A stretch of DNA of 64,000 nt, taken from contig JAPNXP010000002.1 of assembly GCA_028753945.1 (NCBI GenBank), positions 8,680,001 to 8,744,000 of the forward strand, read 5' to 3'. Position numbers and translations under genes: made by a program. A model generated the notes under the pieces. That model searched no databases and had not been told where the DNA came from. It saw nothing but the letters and a program-made list of their open reading frames with translations. This document shows positions 14,041-27,380 of the stretch, in pieces; the stretch's first letter is position 1, and every line of letters starts with the position of its first letter. The DNA comes from Hexactinellida sp. DTS-2022. Its lineage: Eukaryota; Porifera; Hexactinellida.

Positions 14041-14388
14041 CCGGGAGCGCGCCCGGTCACAGTTATGATCCAAATTTGTTGAAACCAAATTTAAACTAAA
14101 GAATACATATGGCCTGAGGTAAGGAACCTTGATTTATTCTTTATAATCCAAACTTTCAAAGTTATTGACCTTTGAAATTCGACTTTGACTGCCATTTTTC
14201 ATAATTTTGACGAATTTTGAAGAATTTATTGGCTTGGCAGTTAAAGTCTGACTTCAAAAGGCTGGGATTTTGAAAGTTTGAATTGTAGAGAATAAATCAA
14301 GGTTCCTTACCTCAGAACATATGGATTCTTCAGTTTAGACTTGGTTTCAACCAATTTGGACCAAAATTGTGACCGGGCGCGCTCCCGG
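14041..14388. repeat. Long hairpin in E1 with GC-rich arm tips
   Basis: Arms 14041-14208 and 14225-14388 are imperfect reverse complements. The outer tips are CCGGGAGCGCGCCCGGTCAC and its inverted partner GTGACCGGGCGCGCTCCCGG, much richer in GC than the surroundings. Inside, GGTAAGGAACCTTGATTTAT pairs with ATAAATCAAGGTTCCTTACC. Confidence 0.9.
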
Positions 14389-14889
14389 AATCTTTTTTTA
14401 AATTTAGTTTTCGCACTATTTGAACATGATCAGAATGAATTTATTTTGTTGCAATCATTAGGATAATGGTTCAATTTGTTCTTCCAGTGTGTTTGCAATA
14501 CTATATGGGTGATATTAGAAATTTAATGCTAGAATCTAGAGTTTATTGATCAGGAGTTGTAGATTTGATAAATCATCAAAAATTGGCACATTTCTATGCC
14601 CATATATGGTCATTTTGAACCCGGAGTTAGTTAGGCTCACAAAATGTATTATGGACGCATAGGAAGTCGGGTAGTGCGAGCATTTTGCACACAAAATTGT
14701 AATTGTATGTCCACGGGTTTGTGAGAAACCATAATATAAAATCACACGGACCACCCAATGAGATGAACATTTTGAAAAGTTTATTTGTTGCAAGGTTCAC
14801 AGATTTGGTCAAAATTTAATGAAATCAAGTGTAAACTATTAAATACACTTCTATTTAGGGAATGATCCTAACTCTAAGCTTCACAATGC

Positions 14890-14988
14890 AAATTTCTCAA
14901 AGTTATAGCCATTTGAAGTTAGATTTGTCAACTTGGCAGTCGAAATCTAAGTTCAATTGGCTATAACTCTGAAAATTTGAATTGGAAT
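14890..14988. repeat. Second, shorter hairpin in E1
   Basis: AAAGTTATAGCCATTTGAA near 14899 pairs with TTCAATTGGCTATAACTCT near 14953, around a loop at about 14935. The sequence resembles the central part of the main hairpin (both hold TTTGACTGCC or TTGGCAGT type motifs), suggesting the element grew by internal duplication. Confidence 0.7.
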
Positions 14989-15453
14989 GGTATAAATTTT
15001 GGTATACACCCAAATTACATATGCAATTATGCTAATGTATGAATAACAACGTGAATGATTGAAAATTGAGACTGTGCGAGCCTACAAAACTCTAAACATT
15101 TGAAAAAACACCTTTCATGATGACCTGCACATTCCAGGCACATATAATGGTCACTACAGCAAAACGAGATATCAGATTCACCTGAAATTTGAAATGTAGC
15201 TATACTTTACAGGGTGCTATCCAAAAACAATCAAATCTCAATTTCTCTGACGAGCATTGTAGGGCCGGAAATTACTGACACTGAATTTGGCAAGATAACA
15301 GAGATTTTTCGCTTTCACATTGCCATAACGTGTTAAAAACTTCTCAGAATTTAAAAAAAATATTCAAGCTGATCTTCCCGATAATACTACATAAAATAAT
15401 GAAATAAACTCAAAAATAGTTATTTTGAAATCTTGAGTAAATATCGGCCTTAA

Positions 15454-18400
15454 CTAAAATTTGTTTTATTTATTAAATATTTAGCCACACATCAACAGGC
15501 ACTACCATCCAGGCAGAGGAGCAGAGTGTTCACTTTGTGTATTGCTTGTCTTAGAACACTGGTTTAACTAAAATTAGTATATTTATTAAATATTGAGCCA
15601 CACATCAACAGGAACAACCGTCCAGGCGGAGGAGCAGAGTGTTCACTTAGTGTATTGCTTGTCTTGGCACACTTTGGTTTATCTAAAATTTGTCGAATTA
15701 ATTAAATATTGAGCCACACATCAACAGGAACTACAGTCCATGCGAGGAGAAGTAGCACACTTTGGTTTAACCAAAATTTCTTTTATATATTTATTATTGA
15801 GTCACACATCAACAGGCAGTACTGTCCAGGAGGAGGAGCAGAGTGTTCACTTAGTGTATTATTTGTCTTAGCACACTTTGGTTTAACTAAAATTTGTTAT
15901 ATTTATTAAATATTTAGCCACACATCAACAGGCATTAACGTCCAGGCGGAGGAGCAGAGTGTTCACTTATGTATTGCTTGTCTATGCACACTTTGGTTTA
16001 ACCTAAATTTGTTTTATTTTTAAATATTTAGCCACACATCAACAGGCACTACCGTCCAGGCAGAGCAGCAGAGTGTTCACTTAGCGTATTGCTTGTCTTA
16101 GAACACTTTGGTTTAACTAAAATTTGTTTAATTTATTAAATATTGAGCCACACATCAACAGGAACTACCGTCTAGGCGGAGGAGCAGTGTTCACTTAGTG
16201 TATTGCTTGCCTTAACACACTTTGGTTTAACAAAATTTATTTTATTTATTTAATATTTAGCCACACATCAACAGGCACTACCGTCCAGGCAGAGGAGCAG
16301 TGTTCACTTAGTGTATTGTTTGTCTTAGCACACTTTGGTTTAGCTTAAATTTGTGTTATTGATTAAATATTGAGCCACACATTAACAGGCAGTACCATCC
16401 AGGCGGAGGAGCAGAGTGTTCACTTAGTGAATTGCTTGTCTTTGCACACTTTGGTTTAACTAAAATTTGTTTTATTTATTAAATATTTAGCCACACATCA
16501 ACAGGCACTACCATCCAGGCAGAGGAGCAGAGTGTTCACTTTGTGTATTGCTTGTCTTAGAACACTGGTTTAACTAAAATTAGTATATTTATTAAATATT
16601 GAGCCACACATCAACAGGAACAACCGTCCAGGCGGAGGAGCAGAGTGTTCACTTAGTGTATTGCTTGTCTTTGCACACTTTGGCTTAACTAAAATTTGTT
16701 TAATTTATTAAATATTTAGCCACACATCAACAGGCATTACCGTCCAGGCGGAGGAGCAGAGTGTTCACTTATGTATTGCTTGTCTTTGCACACTTTGGTT
16801 TACCCTAAATTTGTTTTATTTTTAAATATTTAGCCACACATCAACAGGCACTACCATCCAGGCAGAGGAGCAGAGTGTTCACTTAGTGTTATGCGTGTCT
16901 TAGAACACTTTGGTTTAACTAAAATTTGTTTAATTTATTAAATATTTAGCCACACATCAACAGGAACAACCGTCCAGGCGGAGGAGCAGAGTGTTCACTT
17001 AGTGTATTGCTTGTCTTGGCACACTTTGGTTTAACTAAAATTTGTCGAATTAATTAAATATTGAGCCACACATCAACAGGAACTACAGTCCAGGCGAGGA
17101 GAAGTAGCACACTTTGGTTTAACCAAAATTTCTTTTATATATTTATTATTGAGTCACACATCAACAGGCAGTACTGTCCAGGAGGAGGAGCAGAGTGTTC
17201 ACTTAGTGTATTATTTGTCTTAGCACACTTTGGTTTAACTAAAATTTGTTATATTTATTAAATATTGGGCCACACATCAACCGGCACAACCGTCAAGGCG
17301 GAGGAGCAGAGTGTTCACTTAGTGAATTGCTTGTCTTTGCACACTTTGGTTTAACTAAAATTTGTTTTATTTATTAAATATTTAGCCACACATCAACAGG
17401 AACTACCGTCCAGGCGGAGGAGCAGAGTGTTCACTTAGTGTATTGCTTGTCTTTGCACACTTTGGCTTAACTAAAATTTGTTTAATTTATTAAATATTTA
17501 GCCACACATCAACAGGCATTACCGTCCAGGCGGAGGAGCAGAGTGTTCACTTTGTGTATTGCTTGTCTTAGAACACTGGTTTAACTAAAATTAGTATATT
17601 TATTAAATATTGAGCCACACATCAACAGGAACAACCGTCCAGGCGGAGGAGCAGAGTGTTCACTTAGTGTATTGCTTGTCTTTGCACACTTTGGCTTAAC
17701 TAAAATTTGTTTAATTAATTAAATATTTAGCCACACATCAACAGGCATTACCGTCCAGGCGGAGGAGCAGAGTGTTCACTTATGTATTGCTTGTCTTTGC
17801 ACACTTTGGTTTACCCTAAATTTGTTTTATTTTTAAATATTTAGCCACACATCAACAGGCACTACAATCCAGGCAGAGGAGCAGAGTGTTCACTTAGTGT
17901 ATTGCGTGTCTTAGAACACTTTGGTTTAACTAAAATATGTTTTATATATTTATTATTGAGCCACACATCAACAGGCAGTACTGTCCAGGCTGAGCAGCAG
18001 AATGTTCACTTAGCGTATTGCTTGTCTTAGAACACTTTGGTTTAACTAAAATTTGTTTAATTTATTAAATATTTAGCCACACATCAACAGGCATTACCGT
18101 CCAGGCGGAGGAGCAGAGTGTTCACTTAGTGTATTGCTTGCCTTAGCACACTTTGGTTTAACTAAAATTTGTTTAATTTATTAAATATTTAGCCACACAT
18201 CAACAAGAACAACCGTCCAGGCGGAGGAGCAGAGTGTTCACTTAGTGTATTGCTTGTCTTGGCACACTTTGGTTTATCTAAAATTTGTCGAATTAATTAA
18301 ATATTGAGCCACACATCAACAGGAACTACAGTCCATGCGAGGAGAAGTAGCACACTTTGGTTTAACCAAAATTTCTTTTATATATTTATTATTGAGTCAC

Positions 18401-20271
18401 ACATCAACAGGCAGTACTGTCCAGGAGGAGGAGCAGAGTGTTCACTTAGTGTATTATTTGTCTTAGCACACTTTGGTTTAACTAAAATTTGTTATATTTA
18501 TTAAATATTTAGCCACACATCAACAGGCATTAACGTCCAGGCGGAGGAGCAGAGTGTTCACTTATGTATTGCTTGTCTATGCACACTTTGGTTTAACCTA
18601 AATTTGTTTTATTTTTAAATATTTAGCCACACATCAACAGGCACTAGCATCCAGGCAGAGGAGCAGAGTGTTCACTTAGTGTATTGCGTGTCTTAGAACA
18701 CTTTGGTTTAACTAAAATATGTTTTATATATTTATTATTGAGCCACACATCAACAGGCAGTACTGTCCAGGCTGAGCAGCAGAATGTTCACTTAGCGTAT
18801 TGCTTGTCTTAGAACACTTTGGTTTAACTAAAATTTGTTTAATTTATTAAATATTTAGCCACACATCAACAGGCATTACCGTCCAGGCGGAGGAGCAGAG
18901 TGTTCACTTAGTGTATTGCTTGCCTTAGCACACTTTGGTTTAACTAAAATTTGTTTAATTTATTAAATATTTAGCCACACATCAACAAGAACAACCGTCC
19001 AGGCGGAGGAGCAGAGTGTTCACTTAGTGTATTGCTTGTCTTGGCACACTTTGGTTTATCTAAAATTTGTCGAATTAATTAAATATTGAGCCACACATCA
19101 ACAGGAACTACAGTCCATGCGAGGAGAAGTAGCACACTTTGGTTTAACCAAAATTTCTTTTATATATTTATTATTGAGTCACACATCAACAGGCAGTACT
19201 GTCCAGGAGGAGGAGCAGAGTGTTCACTTAGTGTATTATTTGTCTTAGCACACTTTGGTTTAACTAAAATTTGTTATATTTATTAAATATTTAGCCACAC
19301 ATCAACAGGCATTAACGTCCAGGCGGAGGAGCAGAGTGTTCACTTATGTATTGCTTGTCTATGCACACTTTGGTTTAACCTAAATTTGTTTTATTTTTAA
19401 ATATTTAGCCACACATCAACAGGCACTAGCATCCAGGCAGAGGAGCAGAGTGTTCACTTAGTGTATTGCGTGTCTTAGAACACTTTGGTTTAACTAAAAT
19501 ATGTTTTATATATTTATTATTGAGCCACACATCAACAGGCAGTACTGTCCAGGCTGAGCAGCAGAATGTTCACTTAGCGTATTGCTTGTCTTAGAACACT
19601 TTGGTTTAACTAAAATTTGTTTAATTTATTAAATATTTAGCCACACATCAACAGGCATTACCGTCCAGGCGGAGGAGCAGAGTGTTCACTTAGTGTATTG
19701 CTTGCCTTAGCACACTTTGGTTTAACTAAAATTTGTTTAATTTATTAAATATTTAGCCACACATCAACAAGAACAACCGTCCAGGCGGAGGAGCAGAGTG
19801 TTCACTTAGTGTATTGCTTGTCTTGGCACACTTTGGTTTATCTAAAATTTGTCGAATTAATTAAATATTGAGCCACACATCAACAGGAACTACAGTCCAT
19901 GCGAGGAGAAGTAGCACACTTTGGTTTAACCAAAATTTCTTTTATATATTTATTATTGAGTCACACATCAACAGGCAGTACTGTCCAGGAGGAGGAGCAG
20001 AGTGTTCACTTAGTGTATTATTTGTCTTAGCACACTTTGGTTTAACTAAAATTTGTTATATTTATTAAATATTTAGCCACACATCAACAGGCATTAACGT
20101 CCAGGCGGAGGAGCAGAGTGTTCACTTATGTATTGCTTGTCTATGCACACTTTGGTTTAACCTAAATTTGTTTTATTTTTAAATATTTAGCCACACATCA
20201 ACAGGCACTACCATCCAGGCAGAGGAGCAGAGTGTTCACTTAGTGTATTGCGTGTCTTAGAACACTTTGGT
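15454..20271 (+). repeat. Satellite array, segment 2
   Basis: Same monomer family, same strand and same phase as segment 1. It begins directly after the TTAA of E1 and ends at the TTAA of E2. Marker dimers lie at 15709, 17061, 18304, 19086 and 19868. The stretch after 17061 to about 17930 repeats the content of 12990-13854 and 8263-9130. Confidence 0.97.
18304..20271. repeat. 782-bp higher-order unit, two and a half tandem copies
   Basis: Units start at 18304, 19086 and 19868, exactly 782 bp apart; the third is cut by E2 at 20272. Copies look nearly identical by eye, including the rare CACTAGCATCC variant in the first two (the third has CACTACCATCC). The unit holds about seven monomers, some shortened, hence a length that is not a multiple of 116. 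Confidence 0.85.
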
Positions 20272-20275
20272 TTAA

Positions 20276-21534
20276 GGATGCTTAGGGTGAAAAATGTATT
20301 AGCGGTATGGGTGGTTTTAGCGTCTTTGTAGATATTGAAGTGTAATTCTCCAATCTGCTCTGTAATTGCATAACTAAGCATAAAATGTATACAGCATGTC
20401 TAAGTCCGAACAATTTTTCGAGTAGCATTAAATTCTTTAGGAAATTCCTCCCCATAGGGGTAATACTGCTTTATTAGATTTCACTGAATTAAATATTATA
20501 AAGTATATTCTCTATAGCTCCAAAAATTTGTATGATTGATCAGTACTATTAGCACTACATTTGCTTAGCTCACCAGACTCCTATCCCAAGTTTAACCAAT
20601 TCTTAACTTACGAAACCTAAAATTCGTCAAAAAAGAGGCCAAAAAGTGGTATTTTTGCTCCTTGCTTGGTCTCTACTCAGACACTAATCGTTAGTTCGCT
20701 TCAATGAGCTTGCAAAATGATCTTTATACTATTAAGAACTATATCTGAATTTTTGAAAGCAATCCCATATGAACTTTAATTGATAAAATTCGGGATATGT
20801 CATAAAAACAATAATTGAGTAATTGAAGGCTGAAGTTTTTTTAATGGGAAATGCATTTGTACTATTAAATTTGTCCGTATTATAACCGGATTTAGTTTCA
20901 ATATACTAGATAATTTTCATACTATATACTAAATATGTATTGAAACATCATAGTAAACAAACGACTTTATTAAATCAAATTCTGTGCAAGTTTCTGGCAT
21001 ACTAATGGAGTCCGCTTTCTTTTGGGACATCATTTTCAGCGATTAAATCATTGCAAACGTAGTGATTAATGCTCTAATGTGTATAATATGTCTACACTAG
21101 TTGGGATACAGTATGAATATACTAATATATATGACAATTGAGTTGAATTATATAATATAGTAAATTAATCTGTTGGTGATGTATAAAAAAATACAAAAAA
21201 TATGCAGATCAGAATTTCTAGCCCATTATCAACTAGTTTTGGCAATATAAGCTGATCACTGAGATATTTGCGCATATAAATGTTAGTTTAAATACATAAA
21301 GTATATAAGTGAACGATATTGTACATATAATACCAAGGAATGTCAATTGAGATAATAAAAAAAGCTACATCATCAATAATGACATGATAAATTGACATTT
21401 TGAAGACTTTGCAGAATATTTTTTTTTAAAATTTCACTTCTCACATAATTTTATGATACATTAGATTCATTTCACAGTATAAAATCAGATTTCAATTTTG
21501 TAACAAAAAACACTAAATTTCACCCTAAGCATCC
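20276..21534. mobile_element. TTAA-flanked non-autonomous element E2
   Basis: A 1259-bp insertion with a perfect 17-bp terminal inverted repeat GGATGCTTAGGGTGAAA, flanked by TTAA at 20272-20275 and 21535-21538. The interior is AT-rich, has no open frame above 60 codons and shows no long hairpin, so it is a different family from E1. An uninterrupted paralogous site exists at 54238-54241 in the same sequence context, 404 bp after the marker dimer in both places (19868 and 53834), which proves a precise insertion. TTAA specificity suggests a piggyBac-like transposase acting in trans; no protein evidence is present. Confidence 0.95.
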
Positions 21535-21538
21535 TTAA

Positions 21539-24207
21539 CTAAAATATGTTTTATATATTTATCATTGAGCCACACATCAACAGGCAATACTGTCCAGGAA
21601 GAGGAGCTGAGTTTTCACACTTAGTGTATTGTTTGTCTTAGCACACTTTGGTTTAGCTTAAATTTGTTCTATTTATTAAATATTTAGCCACACATCAACA
21701 GGCACTACCGTCCAGGCAGAGCAGCAGAGTGTTCACTTAGCGTATTGCTTGTCTTAGAACACTTTGGTTTAACTAAAATTTGTTTAATTTATTAAATATT
21801 TAGCCACACATCAACAGGCATTATCGTCCAGGCGGAGGAGCAGAGTGTTCACTTAGTGTATTGCGTGTCTTAGAACACTTTGGTTTAACTAAAATATGTT
21901 TTATATATTTATTATTGAGCCACACATCAACAGGCAGTACTGTCCAGGCAGAGCAGCAGAATGTTCACTTAGCGTATTGCTTGTCTTAGAACACTTTGGT
22001 TTAACTAAAATTTGTTTAATTTATTAAATATTTAGCCACACATCAACAGGAACAACCGTCCAGGCGGAGGAGCAGAGTGTTCACTTAGTGTATTTCTTGT
22101 CTTGGCACACTTTGGTTTAACTAAAATTTGTCGAATTAATTAAATATTGAGCCACACATCAACAGGAACTACAGTCCAGGCGAGGAGAAGTAGCACACTT
22201 TGGTTTAACCAAAATTTCTTTTATATATTTATTATTGAGTCACACATCAACAGGCAGTACTGTCCAGGAGGAGGAGCAGAGTGTTCACTTAGTGTATTAC
22301 TTGTCTTAGCACACTTTGGTTTAACTAAAATTTGTTATATTTATTAAATATTGGGCCACACATCAACCGGCACAACCGTCAAGGCGGAGGAGCAGAGTGT
22401 TCACTTAGTGAATTGCTTGTCTTTGCACACTTTGGTTTAACTAAATTTGTTTTATTTATTAAATATTTAGCCACACATCAACAGGAACTACCATCCAGGC
22501 AGAGGAGCAGAGTGTTCACTTAGTGTATTGCGTGTCTTAGAACACTTTGGTTTAACTAAAATATGTTTTATATATTTATTATTGAGCCACACATCAACAG
22601 GCAGTACTGTCCAGGCAGAGCAGCAGAATGTTCACTTAGCGTATTGCTTGTCTTAGAACACATTGGTTTAACTAAAATTTGTTTAATTTATTAAATATTT
22701 AGCCACACATCAACAGGAACAACCGTCCAGGCGGAGGAGCAGAGTGTTCACTTAGTGTATTTCTTGTCTTGGCACACTTTGGTTTAACTAAAATTTGTCG
22801 AATTAATTAAATATTGAGCCACACATCAACAGGAACTACAGTCCAGGCGAGGAGAAGTAGCACACTTTGGTTTAACCAAAATTTCTTTTATATATTTATT
22901 ATTGAGTCACACATCAACAGGCAGTACTGTCCAGGAGGAGGAGCAGAGTGTTCACTTAGTGTATTACTTGTCTTAGCACACTTTGGTTTAACTAAAATTT
23001 GTTATATTTATTAAATATTGGGCCACACATCAACCGGCACAACCGTCAAGGCGGAGGAGCAGAGTGTTCACTTAGTGAATTGCTTGTCTTTGCACACTTT
23101 GGTTTAACTAAATTTGTTTTATATATTTATTATTGAGCCACACATCAACAGGCAGTACTGTCCAGGCAGAGCAGCAGAATGTTCACTTAGCGTATTGCTT
23201 GTCTTAGAACACTTTGGTTTAACTAAAATTTGTTTAATTTATTAAATATTTAGCCACACATCAACAGGCATTACCGTCCAGGGGGAGGAGCAGAGTGTTC
23301 ACTTAGTGTATTGCTTGCCTTAGCACACTTTGGTTTAACTATAATTTGTCGAATTAATTAAATATTGAGCCACACATCAACAGGAACTACAGTCCAGGCG
23401 AGGAGAAGTAGCACACTTTGGTTTAACCAAAATTTCTTTTATATATTTATTATTGAGTCACACATCAACAGGCAGTACTGTCCAGGCAGAGGAGCAGTGT
23501 TCACTTAGTGTATTGTTTGTCTTAGCACACTTTGGTTTAGCTTAAATTTGTGTTATTGATTAAATATTGAGCCACACATTAACAGGCAGTACCGTCCAGG
23601 CGGAGGATCAGAGTGTTCACTTAGTGTATTGCTTGTCTTGGCACACTTTGGCTTAACTAAAATTTGTCGAATTTATTAAATATTGAGCCACACATCAACA
23701 GGAACTACCGTCCAGGCGAGGAGAAGTAGCACACTTTGGTTTAACCAAAATTTGTTTTATATATTTATTATTGAGTCACACATCAACAGGCAGTACTGTC
23801 CAGGTTGAGGAGCAGAGTGTTCACTTAGTGTATTATTTGTCTTAGCACACTTTGGTTTGCTTAAATTTGTGAAATTTATTAAATATTGAGCCACACATTA
23901 ACAGGCAGTACTGTCCAGGCGGAGGAGCAGAGTGTTCACTTAGTGTATTGCTTGTCTTAGAACACTTTGGTTTAACTAAAATTTGTTATATTTATTAAAT
24001 ATTGAGCCACACATCAACCGGTACTACCGTCAAGGCGGAGGAGCAGAGTGTTCACTTAGTGTATTGCTTGTCTTTGCACACTTTGGTTTAACTAAAATTT
24101 GTTTAATTTATTAAATATTTAGCCACACATCAACCGGCACTACCGTCAAGGCGGAAGAGCAGAGTGTTCACTTAGTGTATTGCTTGTCTTTGCACACTTT
24201 GGTTTAA
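21539..24207 (+). repeat. Satellite array, segment 3
   Basis: Same family and orientation. The first 500 bp match the sequence after 54242 (ATTTATCATTGAGCC and GAGGAGCTGAG variants shared). A 667-bp tandem duplication is marked by the dimers at 22147 and 22814. The segment ends at TTAA 24204-24207, in the usual phase (GGTTTAA). Confidence 0.96.
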
Positions 24208-26106
24208 CTTAACAGTAGACATGTCAGACCGTTGGGATAGTACATTACGATAGATTGGAAGATGCCTGGAGCAGAAAGAAATATTAACTAATAATTTAAA
24301 TTATCATGAAAGTTGAAACAGGTCTAAATGACAAAAATGTATAGAAATATAAATTAGAATGAAGAAAAATTAGTTATTGAGAAGAATTAATGTTGAACTG
24401 TACTGAATTGTATTACTAAGTTAGCAAGAACGAGTTAAAATCAGACGTTATACCAGTATCTAATACAATATCTGAAAATTATATGCGTCTGCAACATCCA
24501 TGGTACACTAATACAATGTCTGAAAATTATTTGCGTCTGAAAATTATATGCAACAGTACTAAGGATACGAAGCTGAAATTGGGATATGAGTTTGCGGAAA
24601 GAAGCGAGGTAGGAAGAAAATGTTCCATGGGTGGCACGGTGGGAGACTGGGATTGGGTAGCGGGATAGTGGTGTGACATTAAGGTCTTAATCCAGAATGT
24701 GTTGAAAGGGGGTTAGGAAGGGGTTGGAGTTTGGAGAGGCTGGGGTTTGAAAAGACATTCCAAATGTCATTAGCTGTTGTAGCTTGAGAGCTACTCGAAC
24801 GGTGAGTGAATCAACATAATACACCAAGGGTGTGACTGTGGGGAAAGTGGAATGAGGAGGAAGATCGAAAGGTTCTCGTATAACCTTGCAAGGGTGATTA
24901 GGGAACAGTTCTAGTGGTGACGAAGGGATAGAATAGCGGGACTGGACAAATACTCATATAATAGGAAAAAGTGGGTTTCAAAGATTTAGCCGCAGAAGGC
25001 TGGAAGGTAGCGAGTCAGATACACCCAGCCGGCTCAAAAAGGAAGGATTATATATTTTCATTTTTATTCCTCGAAAAGGAAGGATTATATATTTATATAT
25101 TTGTATTTCTTCACATCATAGCCTTGACTTATTTTATATCAGGGAGGATTGATTGTAAAATCTGACTTAATATCTCAATAGTTGAACTAGATTTATAGAA
25201 ATTGTTCCACCTTAATTATTTATTTCTTAACAGGGAAAACCTTTATTAGATGTGTTCAAATCTTTTCAAATTCGCGGAGAAGAAATTTCGAACAGATTTT
25301 GAGCATTGTTACATCAATGGAGGAATAATATTCTACCTTGGTGATTCATTTCGAATTAAAAAATTTCAGCTGAACCCTCCTTTATCTATAGAATGGAGGA
25401 TCAAGTTATTTCCAAGGTCAGTGTCTATTACAAAAAATTGGATTCTACTGATTTTTTGATGGAATTATTGAGAATTCGTTGCAGGGATATTTGTCTTACA
25501 TGGAATAAGTTTGCTAGTATAAAAAAGTTCTTATTGGTATACTGAAACTTCCAATATCAGGACCTTTCTCAACCGGGCTCCCTTTTTAATGTTAAGCCAA
25601 GCTAATTATGTAGTATTCATTGAACCAACAATTGAGTTTAATAACAAATTTCTGAGTTAAGGGCAAATTTCCAGTGACGGCACTCTCCATACAACAGTGT
25701 CCGGAAGAGCGAGGTTTGAGTGTATATTATTCTTTGTCATTTTCTTTATTGATTCTTTACTTTTGTTTCGAAAATAGATGAGCGAACGAACTATTAAATT
25801 TGTCAAAGGTGTATATACAGAACTTAGCGATACCATGGTTTCACGCAAGTTGTGGTAGGTGCTGCACTTTTCCCCTGGAAAAACGCTTACTCAACAAAGT
25901 TTCAATTTATGCCCCGATTAGAATTTACATATCCCAGAATTCCCCCCATTAGATGCAATTACAACTTGCAACGATGCAGCTGCAATCTTATTGTCTTACT
26001 AAATGTAGTAACGACCAGGTATAGAGTAAGACGTGAAATTGAACCCACCATTCCACCATCTACAGCTGAGTTTTGTCAACAATTTCAATCAACACAAGAC
26101 ACAGTC
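24208..26106. other. Unassigned AT-rich DNA in the island between arrays
   Basis: No recognised element or gene. It is joined to the satellite at TTAA but its first bases (CTTAACAGTAGACATG) have no inverted partner at the right end of the island. A small local duplication of AAAAGGAAGGATTATATATT-like sequence lies at about 25038 and 25075. Short open frames (24483-24668, 24971-25165, 25250-25459, 25852-26112) show no family motif and are probably chance. It may be old host sequence or a decayed element. Confidence 0.5.
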
Positions 26107-26114
26107 CCTTAAAG

Positions 26115-26997
26115 CAGTGTTCCGCAACCTTTTTGAATCTCGAGGCCAATTTTCTAAAGCCCACAGCTGTGCCGGCCACAATAATAATTGGCAAAAAAAT
26201 TCCCTTAGTGTATCATTTATTCTGAGGGCTTATGTAGTAATACGTATATATTTATTGTTCAAATAGGTGGATAACTCTACTCTCCCCTACGAAAAGTATT
26301 CGTACTCCATCAACTTCCCATAGAAAATAGTAATATAGTGAATATTAAATAATGTGTATTATATACCAAATATATGGGATATTGCAATTTTGATGTCATA
26401 TTTGTATTCTATGCATTCGAAGTATCCATACCAAAAGAATTTCACCTATATTAGGTTGAAAATAATCATCGAATGCCACCATGTGCCACTTATTCCCATC
26501 TTGTAGCATGGGGGCAATTGGAAGAAGTAATACATGGTGACATCGGGTGATAATTTTCAAACTAATCAAAATGTAGTTGAGTTGAAAGCTTCTACTATGG
26601 TTAATTCGGTGGCATAGAATACGATTCTGAACCAAAAGTGGCGACATTTCATAGTATTTGCAGAACTAAGCGCTAAATATTCGACTTATATAGTACTATT
26701 TCCATAGGAGATTTTTAGGTTTGTTAGGATAGTATAAATAACAAATTACGCATAATAAAATGATAGTTTTCAAATTAAATGTGTGTTTATAACAGAAATT
26801 ACCATTCCCCGCCCAAATTGATACACTAGGCTCTGAATAGTGACGAAATTTTTAATATAAATTCAAAGGCGTACATGGAACTTCAAATCCAAAAGAGATT
26901 CTGTAAAAGAATTATTTTCTTTGAATAAATTCTGCCGGCCGCAAAAAGTAATTTGCCGGCCGCATGCGGCCGGCAAATGAGGGGTTGCGGAACACTG
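26115..26997. mobile_element. hAT-type non-autonomous element with perfect 8-bp TSD
   Basis: An 883-bp element with terminal inverted repeat CAGTGTTCCGCAACC on the left and GGTTGCGGAACACTG on the right. It is flanked by a perfect 8-bp target duplication CCTTAAAG at 26107-26114 and 26998-27005. Eight-base duplications and CAGTG ends are typical of hAT elements. No transposase is encoded. Near the right end GCCGGCCGC motifs repeat and form a long palindrome. The flanking sequence shows no gene that the insertion would have broken. Confidence 0.95.
26951..26978. repeat. Perfect 28-bp GC-rich palindrome in hAT element
   Basis: ATTTGCCGGCCGCA is followed directly by its exact reverse complement, with the centre at GCATGC. 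It lies 19 bp inside the right end of the element and stands out by GC content from the AT-rich surroundings. Confidence 0.95.
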
Positions 26998-27005
26998 CCT
27001 TAAAG

Positions 27006-27380
27006 AGTAGATGTTTCTTCAGATCATTAGGTTGGAAATAGGAGTACTCCATTATTCTGAATTTCCCGTGTTCCTTCAGAAGTCGAAGATATTCATTTTG
27101 ATGGAACTCGCTATATCGTGTCTATACTTTTACCAACTCTTGACGATATTTGCAAGAATCGGAAGAAATGTTGTTCCGTGTATTCTTTTCATTTTCACAA
27201 GTGAACGTGATACAATAAAAATTGCACTACTTAAAAACTGTCAGCTGGACTCAGTTAGCATTTTGATTAAGTATTTACGTGACCACTATAATACATTAAT
27301 CTTATCGTAAAATAAGTTAGAGTCTTGTAATCCCTACATCGTGTTCATATCATCTAACAAGTCCGTATTAGACTGATGGA
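27006..27380. other. Unassigned sequence between hAT element and hAT-like remnant
   Basis: Holds an open frame of 99 codons at 27011-27310 (plus strand) with no recognisable motif. The frame does not join to anything upstream when the hAT element is removed, because the sequence before it ends in a stop at the target site. Probably chance. Confidence 0.4.

Larger units (their letters stand above)
13859..15449 (+). mobile_element. TTAA-flanked foldback element E1 (family F1), complete
   Basis: A 1591-bp non-satellite insertion flanked by TTAA at 13855-13858 and 15450-15453. The terminal inverted repeats are GGCCCGTCTTTACTCAAGA on the left and, inverted, GGCCGATATTTACTCAAGA on the right (16 of 19 match). 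Subterminal parts also pair: the left TTTTTGGATAGTATCC and the left TTTCAGGTGAATCTGA have inverted partners near 15165-15230. TTAA duplication is the hallmark of piggyBac-like transposases, but no transposase is encoded here, so this is a non-autonomous element. The reverse-strand open frames at 14536-14812 lie in homologous non-coding sequence and are not believed. Confidence 0.92.

Noticed and set aside
14536-14812. Two minus-strand frames of 85 and 61 codons in E1
   Set aside because: They overlap in different frames in non-coding foldback element sequence; the homologous region at 1-350 does not keep them, and no motif is seen.
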